From: Dethiobacter sp.
Lineage (GTDB): Bacteria > Bacillota > Dethiobacteria > DTU022 > UBA8154
Direction of reading: 5' to 3'
Assembly: GCA_020725665.1 (NCBI GenBank)
Contig: DYEO01000011.1
Coordinates: 1 to 44,904, forward strand
Length of the DNA stretch: 44,904 bases
Below the pieces are notes generated by a model. That model worked only from the letters and a program-made list of their open reading frames with translations. It searched no databases and was not told the origin of the DNA. The position numbers and the translations under genes are program-made. Below are positions 30,141 to 37,127 of the stretch, one piece after another (the first letter of the stretch is position 1; each line of letters starts with the position of its first letter).

Positions 30141-30146
30141 ATTAAA

Positions 30147-31523
30147 TTGGAGGCAGACTTACGCAGTTTTTTAAATGATCTAAATGAAAAAGGGGAACTA
30201 CTGCAGGTTGGGGAAGAGGTCCGGCCACACTTTGAGATTACCGCGGTACTGAAGGAAGTGCTGGGGGAGCAGGGAGGCCCGGCGGTGCTCTTCGAAAATG
30301 TGGGTGGCTACCCGGGGAAAAAAGTGGTGGGCAACCTGCTGGCAAGCCGCCACAAACTGGCCCTGGCACTGGGCTGCGCTGTGACAGAACTGCGGGATGT
30401 TTACCTGCAAAAACGCGCGGCTGCGCTGGCTCCGGAGATGGTAAAAGGTGCAGCACCCTGCCAGGAAGAGATAATTTCAGGAGAGCCGGACCTGCCGGCT
30501 CTCCTGCCCGTTCCCCTTTTTCACCAGGGTGATGCGGGCCCTTACCTCACCGCCGGCGTGCTCATAGCCAGGGACCCCATTTCTGGAAAATTGAATTCGG
30601 GAATTCACAGGCTGCAGTTGAAAGGAACGAACCGGCTTGGCGTTTTCCTGGCCAATCCCCCTCTCTCCGACTATTTTCACAGGGCGGAGCAGCAAGGCAA
30701 ACCGCTGCCGGCAGCAGTAGCCCTGGGCCTGCACCCGGCTGAACTCCTGGCCGCCGCTGTCACCATCAAGCAAGGCCTGAACAGCAAGCTGGAGCTGGCG
30801 GGAGCACTGGCCGGCCGGCCCGTCCCCCTGGTTCCGGCCAGATCTGTGGATTTGCCTGTGCCAGCGCTGGCGGAGATAATTCTGGAAGGAGAGATTCTGC
30901 CCGGCGTCAGAGAAAAGGAAGGTCCTTTCGGCGAGAGCAGCGGCTATTATTTTGCAGCGCAAAGCCCCGTCATGGAAATCCGGGCCGTTACCTTCCGCCG
31001 GGAACCGATCCTCTCTGTTATTCCCCCCTGGGGAATCGAAACGGATATCATCCTATCCGCTTTCAGCGGGGCGGAACTATGGCAGGAATTAAACAAGTTA
31101 GTGCCGGAAGTCCTGGATGTGGCTTTTTTACCCGGCTCCCTGACCTTTCAGGGTGTGATCCAGGTGGCCCCTACCCTTTCCCGCCGGGAGGTGCGACGCC
31201 TTATCCACCTGGCACTTAACCTGGACCGGCGCCTAAAGCACGTGGTAGTGGTGGATGAGGATGTAGATATTCACAGCCCCCGGGAGGTGCTCTGGGCGCT
31301 GGCCACCCGTTTTCAGGGAGCGGAGGATTTACTCTGCCTGCACGGGCTGGAAGGTTATGTAATCGACCCTTCCGTTAAAGAAGGGGAAACAGCCAAGCTG
31401 GGGTTTGATGCCACCGCCCGCCCGGGAGGTCCTGCAGGTGAACGCTTCCGTCGTCTTACCCTTCCCCGAACGGCAACAGCACGGGCTAAAGAAATATTGC
31501 AAAGGAGGCAGCAGCAGCCTTGA
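30147..31523 (+). CDS. Third UbiD-family (de)carboxylase
   Basis: 458 residues from TTG 30147, 9 bases after CTGGAGG and 6 after the previous stop. It opens with EADLRSFLNDLNEKGELLQV; site motifs are KLNSGIHRLQLKGTNRLG and EGPFGESSGYYFA (GESSGYY where the other two have GEYTGY). Being one more than the alpha/beta pair needs, it may be a decarboxylase of 4-hydroxybenzoate type, a maturation paralogue, or an alternative catalytic subunit. Its TGA overlaps the TTG of ubiX (TTGA), so it is coupled to the cofactor enzyme and probably uses prenyl-FMN. It lacks a known partner. Confidence 0.82.
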   Translation: MEADLRSFLNDLNEKGELLQVGEEVRPHFEITAVLKEVLGEQGGPAVLFENVGGYPGKKVVGNLLASRHKLALALGCAVTELRDVYLQKRAAALAPEMVKGAAPCQEEIISGEPDLPALLPVPLFHQGDAGPYLTAGVLIARDPISGKLNSGIHRLQLKGTNRLGVFLANPPLSDYFHRAEQQGKPLPAAVALGLHPAELLAAAVTIKQGLNSKLELAGALAGRPVPLVPARSVDLPVPALAEIILEGEILPGVREKEGPFGESSGYYFAAQSPVMEIRAVTFRREPILSVIPPWGIETDIILSAFSGAELWQELNKLVPEVLDVAFLPGSLTFQGVIQVAPTLSRREVRRLIHLALNLDRRLKHVVVVDEDVDIHSPREVLWALATRFQGAEDLLCLHGLEGYVIDPSVKEGETAKLGFDATARPGGPAGERFRRLTLPRTATARAKEILQRRQQQP

Positions 31524-32077
31524 GACTGATCGTCGGTATCTCCGGAGCAACAGGCGCAATTTACGGCGTGCGGATAGTGGAGGAATTGCACCGCCTGGGT
31601 ATTGAAACCCATTTGATAATCAGCGACGTGGGAAAAAAAACAATTGAACTGGAAACGGGATACACCGTCAGCCAGGTGGAAGAGCTGGCAACGGAGGTTC
31701 ATAATATCTGTAACCTGGCCGCCTCGATTTCCAGCGGTTCTTTTCGCACAGACGGCATGATCATCGCCCCCTGCTCCATGAAAAGCCTTTCCGCCATCGC
31801 CAATTCTTTTAATACCAACCTCCTGATCAGAGCGGCCGACGTAATCATTAAGGAGCGCAGAAAGTTGGTGATGGTCGTGAGGGAGACCCCCTTGCATCTT
31901 GGTCATCTCCGTCTTATGACCATGGTAGCGGAAACAGGCGCCATTTTGCTGCCGCCCATGCCTGCCTTTTATAACCATCCCCAATCACTGGATGACCTGA
32001 TCAATCAGACAGTGGGCAAGGTTCTGGACCAATTCCACATCGAACATGATCTCTTTAACCGCTGGCAAGGCATTTAG
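31520..32077 (+). CDS. ubiX: UbiX-like flavin prenyltransferase
   Basis: 185 residues, full length. Motifs: VGISGATGAIYGVRIVEEL (FMN loop), DGMIIAPCSMKSLSAIA, LVMVVRETPLHLGHLRLM and LPPMPAFYNHP. UbiX adds a dimethylallyl group to FMN, giving prenyl-FMN, the cofactor of UbiD enzymes. It starts with TTG in a 4-base overlap with the third UbiD gene, showing that cofactor supply is encoded with the carboxylase. The stop overlaps a 53-codon frame by one base. Confidence 0.94.
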   Translation: MRLIVGISGATGAIYGVRIVEELHRLGIETHLIISDVGKKTIELETGYTVSQVEELATEVHNICNLAASISSGSFRTDGMIIAPCSMKSLSAIANSFNTNLLIRAADVIIKERRKLVMVVRETPLHLGHLRLMTMVAETGAILLPPMPAFYNHPQSLDDLINQTVGKVLDQFHIEHDLFNRWQGI

Positions 32078-32238
32078 TGGCAAAGAAGCCAGCCAAAACA
32101 TATTTATTTAAAACGATAGCCAATATTGAAACCATCGCCCGCGAACAATCCGAAAGTTTGCAAAAGGTAGCCGAGACGGTGCACAGTATCAATGAAATGG
32201 CCGTGGAACTGGTAGGTTTTGCTGAAGATATGTTCTAG
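32077..32238 (+). pseudogene. 53-residue chemoreceptor-tail-like fragment
   Basis: GTG 32077 shares its G with the ubiX stop and leads a 53-codon frame ending at TAG 32236-32238. The product is helical with NIETIAREQSESLQKVAETV and SINEMAVELVGFAEDMF, closely resembling the C-terminal coiled coil of methyl-accepting chemotaxis proteins. It could be a remnant of a chemoreceptor gene or a small coupled protein. No ribosome site is clear except translational coupling. Confidence 0.5.
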
Positions 32239-32362
32239 ACGTCCCTCAGGCTTTACAGCATAATCGCATTTGGTTCTCCCTTTAACAGAAATCCTGTTGT
32301 TTTAATACTCAAATTTAGTTTGTTCTTAGTGACATAATTAAGATAAGTATGAATAATTTAAC

Positions 32363-32391
32363 TTGACAAATATTTGCATTAATTATATATA
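32363..32391 (+). promoter_or_regulatory. Strong promoter for the acetate-type transporter
   Basis: TTGACA (32363-32368), 17-base spacer, TATATA (32386-32391). It lies 80 bases before the start at 32472, in an AT-rich gap after the carboxylase operon. Confidence 0.75.
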
Positions 32392-32471
32392 TAGGGGAAA
32401 GGGAGTTCTATATACACGACATCCATACATAATAAAAAATGCCGTCAAATAAATTAAAAGGAGGAAGTCTG

Positions 32472-33071
32472 ATGGGAAAAGATGTTTCGTGGGGTAACAC
32501 ACAAGCGTGTGGGATTTTAGGACTGTGTACCGTAGTTATTCCCCTTTCCGCATTGAACCTGGGATGGATTCCCGTGGAAGGTGCACCAATTGTTATACCC
32601 TGGCTACTTTTCGGCGGTCTGGTACAGATTATTTGCGGCATCATTGATTTTCGAAGAGGCGGCCTGCTCTTGGCCACCCCCCTGGTTCTTTTCGGCTTTA
32701 TGCTATGCATTACTCCCGCTTTCGGAGAAATAGTTAAAATCTGGATTAAAAGTCCCGCCCCGGGTTACCTGAACGGCGTCGGCTTTTTAGTTGTGGCCGC
32801 TTTTGTTCTTGCCCTTCTTTATGCTACAGGACTTGTCAGTTCGACTGTTTTCTATCTTGTTATTTTACTGGATATCGGCCTCTGGCTCGTTGGGCTGGCT
32901 GGCTTGGGGATAGTGGGCCTGGCTGTCCCCGGGTGGTATTTACTGTTGATTTTTGCCCTGGGTATGGTTTACGTGGCTTGTGCTATTTATCTTAATGAAG
33001 TTTTCGGCCGGCAGGTATTACCCCTGGGCGCACCCATATTTAAGCCGCCGTCTGCAACTGTTTCAGGCTGA
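32472..33071 (+). CDS. GPR1/FUN34/YaaH (AceTr) family transporter
   Basis: 199 residues from ATG 32472 behind AAAGGAGGAAG. Six hydrophobic segments; the ends show the family marks (GNTQACGILGLC near the N-terminus in the place of NPAPLGL, IICGIIDFRRG, and LPLGAPIFKPP at the C-terminus). Family members such as SatP carry acetate or succinate with protons or sodium. Placed right after the aromatic operon with its own strong promoter, it may export the acetate produced from phenol, or take up acids; direction is inferred. The first motif is degenerate, so selectivity may differ. Confidence 0.85.
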   Translation: MGKDVSWGNTQACGILGLCTVVIPLSALNLGWIPVEGAPIVIPWLLFGGLVQIICGIIDFRRGGLLLATPLVLFGFMLCITPAFGEIVKIWIKSPAPGYLNGVGFLVVAAFVLALLYATGLVSSTVFYLVILLDIGLWLVGLAGLGIVGLAVPGWYLLLIFALGMVYVACAIYLNEVFGRQVLPLGAPIFKPPSATVSG

Positions 33072-33139
33072 TGCAAATCTTGGACCAGTAAATAATCTGA
33101 AGTTGTTTGAGTACATGTGCCTGTTCCAGAAAATCACTA

Positions 33140-33180
33140 AAAATAGACCCCGAGACTGCTTAGCGGTTGGGGTCTATTTT
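33140..33180 (+). terminator. Rho-independent terminator
   Basis: Perfect 12-bp stem AAAATAGACCCC (33140-33151) and GGGGTCTATTTT (33169-33180), then ATTTTTAT. It ends the transporter transcript ahead of purL. Confidence 0.9.
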
Positions 33181-33230
33181 ATTTTTATAAAAATGCTATA
33201 ATTATAATGGTGCCGGAAGGGGGCTTTTAA

Positions 33231-36200
33231 TTGGGGAGCAATGTCAGAAGAATTTACGTGGAAAAGCGCAAGGGCTACGATATTGAAGCACAAAGCCTTT
33301 TTGCGGATTTAAGGGAGAATCTTGGCATTAAAGGCCTGGAAGGCGTGAGGATTATCAACCGTTACGATATCGCCGGTATAACAGACGAGGAATACAGCGC
33401 CGCCCGCAGGATCATCTTTGCCGAACCACCGGTGGACCTGGTCTATGATGAAGCGTTACCGCTGGGTGACGATGAAAGGGCTTTTGCCGTGGCATACCTG
33501 CCGGGGCAGTTCGATCAGCGGGCCGATTCGGCGGCGCAGTGCGTGCAGATTCTGACGCAGCAGGAGCGGCCGGCTGTTCTTTCGGCCAAAGTAATCGTGC
33601 TGCACGGTGACATCTCCGACGAGGATTTTGCCCGGATTAAGCACTACTGCATCAACCCCGTGGATTCGATGGAGGCGTCTCTGCAAAAGCCGCATCACCT
33701 CGAGATGGAAAACTTCGTCCCGGAAGATGTGGCTGTTTTGCACGGTTTTAATGAGGGGACAACCTCCGCATTGCTGGCAATGCATGAGCGTATGGGCCTG
33801 GCCATGAGCCTGGACGACCTTCTTTTTTGCCAGGCTTACTTCAGGGATACGGAAAAGAGAGAGCCCACCATTACGGAAATCAGGGTCATCGATACCTACT
33901 GGTCCGACCACTGCCGTCATACCACCTTCTTAACCGGGATTGAAAACGTCTCCTTCGCAGAAGGGCGTTTCACCGCCCCGGTCCGGGATGCCTACAGGGA
34001 ATATCTCGCTTCCCGGAAAGATGTTTATGGAGACGAAAAAAAGGATATCTGCCTCATGGATATTGCCCTGATGGGCATGAAAGAGCTCAGGCAGAGGGGT
34101 CTGCTTGCGGACCTGGACGAGTCGGAGGAGATAAATGCATGCAGCATTACGGTTAATGTGGATGTGGACGGCAAAGATGAAGCGTGGCTGGTTATGTTCA
34201 AAAACGAAACACACAACCATCCCACGGAGATAGAACCCTTTGGCGGAGCGGCCACCTGCCTGGGCGGCGCGATTCGGGACCCCCTCTCCGGGAGATCTTA
34301 TGTTTACCAGGCGATGCGCGTGACAGGCAGCGCCGACCCCCGGGCCCGCGTTGCAGACACCCTTCCGGGGAAGCTGCCCCAGCGCAAGATTACCACCGGG
34401 GCAGCGGCCGGTTACAGTTCATACGGAAACCAGATCGGCCTGGCCACAGGGCAGGTTGCCGAGCTGTACGATGAGGGATTTCTGGCCAAGCGCATGGAAA
34501 TCGGTTTCGTGATCGGGGCGACGCCCCGGCAAAATGTGGTCCGCAAACCCCCTGTCCCCGGCGACGCCGTTATCCTTGTGGGCGGCAGGACAGGACGGGA
34601 CGGTTGCGGCGGGGCCACCGGCTCATCCAAGGAACATACAGCCGAGTCCCTTACCACTTGCGGAGCGGAGGTGCAGAAGGGGAACCCGCCCACGGAACGG
34701 AAAATCCAGCGGCTCTTCAGGGATCCCCGGGTCAGCACCATGATTAAAAAGTGCAACGATTTCGGCGCCGGCGGCGTTTCTGTCGCTATCGGCGAGCTGA
34801 CCGAAGGTGTCGAGATAAACCTGGATGCGGTTCCCAAAAAATACGAAGGCCTGGACGGAACGGAACTGGCCATTTCCGAATCCCAGGAACGCATGGCCGT
34901 GGTTGTGGCCGCCGCGGATGTAGCTTCATTCCGCCGCTTTGCCCACGCGGAAAACCTGGAAACCACCGTCGTAGCCAGGGTCACTGCCGACCGCCGGTTG
35001 AAAATGTTTTGGCGGGACGTTGCCATCGTCGATATCAGCAGGGATTTTCTCAGTACCAACGGTGTGAAACAAAAAACAACCGTTCACGTGACAGCACCCA
35101 TCCCGGAGCATAATTATTTTTCCGTTCTTCCCCGGGTAGTGGCAGGGAAACTGCCCGACATCAGACAGGCCTGGCTGGCAAACCTGGCCGATCTCAATGT
35201 GTGCAGCCAAAAAGGCCTCGTGGAAAGGTTTGACAGTACGATCGGAGCAGCCACCGTGCTCATGCCTTTTGGCGGTAAATACCAGGCCACCCCGGCGGAC
35301 GGCATGGCCGCCAAGCTGCCGGTACTCGCGGGAGAGACGAACACTGCCACGCTGGCAAGCTATGGCTATAACCCGCAGCTTGCAAAATGGAGCCCTTTCC
35401 ACGGCGCGCTGTATGCCGTGGTCGAGGCGGTAACGAAGGTGGTAGCCCTGGGGGGGGACTATGGGAGTATCCGCCTGACGCTGCAGGAATACTTTGAGAA
35501 GCTGGGCAGGAATCCGTCCCGCTGGGGCAAACCTTTCAGCGCCCTGCTGGGCGCCTATTACGCTCAAAAAAAGCTTGCTATCCCTGCCATCGGGGGTAAA
35601 GACAGCATGTCCGGGACTTTTATGGACCTGCATGTCCCGCCCACCCTCGTTGCCTTTGCCGTGAATGTGGCAAACAAGGACCGCATCATCTCCCAGGAAT
35701 TCAAGCAGGCCGGCAGCAAGGTAGTGCTTGTGCCCGCCAGGCGGGATGCAAGGGAGATACCTGATTTTGATCTGCTAAAGAAAAATTTTGAGAAAATAGC
35801 CTCTCTGATGCGCAGGGGCCTGGTACTGGCCGCCCATGCCGTAAGAAACGGCGGTCTTGCGGCGGCAATCAGCAAGATGTGTTTCGGTAACGGCATAGGG
35901 GTGGCTTTTGCTATCACGCTTGAACCGGACAGCCTTTTTGCACCGGGTTACGGTTCCATCATCCTGGAGCTAAAAGCAAATGCCGATCTTCAAGAGGCCT
36001 TTGGCGATGTGGCCTATCTACATCTCGGTTCCACCACGGGAAAAGCCTCAATCCAGATCAACGGCACGGAAATGCCTCTTACGGAGGTTTATAAAGCATG
36101 GGCAAAACCACTGGAAAAGATCTTTCCCACCCGCACAGATACGCCGCAGCATCAACCCCGGCAGATCCATTACACGAGGAGAAACATACGGCGACCGGTG

Positions 36201-37010
36201 TTGCACGTTGCCCGGCCCAGGGTTTTTATCCCTGTTTTCCCCGGAACCAACTGTGAATACGATTCGGCCAGGGCCTTTACCAGGGCCGGCGGCCTTGTGG
36301 ATACCATGGTAATGCAAAACCTCTCCCCGGCTGATGTGGAATACTCGATCAAGGAAATGGCAAAACGCATCGACATGGCTCAAATCGTCATGCTTCCCGG
36401 CGGGTTCAGTGCCGGTGATGAGCCGGAGGGATCAGGAAAATTTATCGCCGCCATCTTCAGGAACGCCCGGATCAGCGAAGCAGTGATGAATCTGCTCAAA
36501 TCCAGGGACGGGCTGATGCTGGGAATCTGCAACGGCTTCCAGGCTCTGATCAAGCTGGGTCTTGTCCCTTACGGGGAAATCGTGGAGATAAAGGAAGATT
36601 GCCCCACCCTTACTTTCAATAAAATCGGGCGCCATGTCTCCACCCTTGTGCACACCCGCGTTGCCTCCACCCTCTCTCCCTGGTTCAGCAACGTGGAGGC
36701 CGGCGATATCCACACCATTGCCGTCTCTCACGGCGAGGGAAGATTCGTAGCCAACGCAGCAGTGCTGGCCACGCTTGTAAAAAACGGCCAGGTAGCCACC
36801 CAGTATGTGGACTTGGAAGGAAAACCGAGCAATGAGACCCCTTATAATCCCAACGGCTCTATTGAGGGTATTGAAGGGATCACCAGCCCCGACGGCAGGG
36901 TGCTGGGCCGTATGGGTCACCCAGAGCGGCTGGATCCGGGCATCGCCGTCAATGTGCCCGGTGACAAGGAGCAACGCATTTTTGCAGCAGGGGTAAGTTA
37001 TTTTCAATAA
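33231..37010 (+). CDS. purL: Phosphoribosylformylglycinamidine synthase, single chain
   Basis: 1259 residues: the long single-polypeptide form with glutaminase fused. Order: N-terminal PurS-like region, two AIRS-related ATP-binding halves (for example NETHNHPTEIEPFGGAATCLGGAIRD from about 325; IPAIGGKDSMSGTF near 785), and the C-terminal class I glutamine amidotransferase with MLGICNGFQ (nucleophile Cys1100) and the AVSHGEGRF histidine. It makes FGAM in purine synthesis. TTG 33231 lies 7 bases after GGAAGGGGG. It stands alone, not next to other pur genes. Confidence 0.96.
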   Translation: MGSNVRRIYVEKRKGYDIEAQSLFADLRENLGIKGLEGVRIINRYDIAGITDEEYSAARRIIFAEPPVDLVYDEALPLGDDERAFAVAYLPGQFDQRADSAAQCVQILTQQERPAVLSAKVIVLHGDISDEDFARIKHYCINPVDSMEASLQKPHHLEMENFVPEDVAVLHGFNEGTTSALLAMHERMGLAMSLDDLLFCQAYFRDTEKREPTITEIRVIDTYWSDHCRHTTFLTGIENVSFAEGRFTAPVRDAYREYLASRKDVYGDEKKDICLMDIALMGMKELRQRGLLADLDESEEINACSITVNVDVDGKDEAWLVMFKNETHNHPTEIEPFGGAATCLGGAIRDPLSGRSYVYQAMRVTGSADPRARVADTLPGKLPQRKITTGAAAGYSSYGNQIGLATGQVAELYDEGFLAKRMEIGFVIGATPRQNVVRKPPVPGDAVILVGGRTGRDGCGGATGSSKEHTAESLTTCGAEVQKGNPPTERKIQRLFRDPRVSTMIKKCNDFGAGGVSVAIGELTEGVEINLDAVPKKYEGLDGTELAISESQERMAVVVAAADVASFRRFAHAENLETTVVARVTADRRLKMFWRDVAIVDISRDFLSTNGVKQKTTVHVTAPIPEHNYFSVLPRVVAGKLPDIRQAWLANLADLNVCSQKGLVERFDSTIGAATVLMPFGGKYQATPADGMAAKLPVLAGETNTATLASYGYNPQLAKWSPFHGALYAVVEAVTKVVALGGDYGSIRLTLQEYFEKLGRNPSRWGKPFSALLGAYYAQKKLAIPAIGGKDSMSGTFMDLHVPPTLVAFAVNVANKDRIISQEFKQAGSKVVLVPARRDAREIPDFDLLKKNFEKIASLMRRGLVLAAHAVRNGGLAAAISKMCFGNGIGVAFAITLEPDSLFAPGYGSIILELKANADLQEAFGDVAYLHLGSTTGKASIQINGTEMPLTEVYKAWAKPLEKIFPTRTDTPQHQPRQIHYTRRNIRRPVLHVARPRVFIPVFPGTNCEYDSARAFTRAGGLVDTMVMQNLSPADVEYSIKEMAKRIDMAQIVMLPGGFSAGDEPEGSGKFIAAIFRNARISEAVMNLLKSRDGLMLGICNGFQALIKLGLVPYGEIVEIKEDCPTLTFNKIGRHVSTLVHTRVASTLSPWFSNVEAGDIHTIAVSHGEGRFVANAAVLATLVKNGQVATQYVDLEGKPSNETPYNPNGSIEGIEGITSPDGRVLGRMGHPERLDPGIAVNVPGDKEQRIFAAGVSYFQ

Positions 37011-37050
37011 GGATAACCGTAAACATGGCCCTGCGGAATAAGGTTAGTAA

Positions 37051-37091
37051 TAAAAAAAATCACCAAAACCAATCAATTGATTTTGTGATAG
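37051..37091 (-). terminator. Terminator of the SpoIIE-type phosphatase gene
   Basis: On the minus strand ATCAC/GTGAT with AAAATCAA/TTGGTTTT pair in a bulged stem, then TTTTTTTTA (37059-37051 region). It lies about 40 bases past the stop at 37128 and between convergent genes. Confidence 0.7.
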
Positions 37092-37127
37092 ACACGCTAG
37101 AACATTATTGTTCGTTTTGAAAAAATC

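Noticed and set aside
33072..33230. Purine riboswitch before purL
   Set aside because: The gap holds a terminator belonging to the transporter gene and a short leader; I see no riboswitch core.
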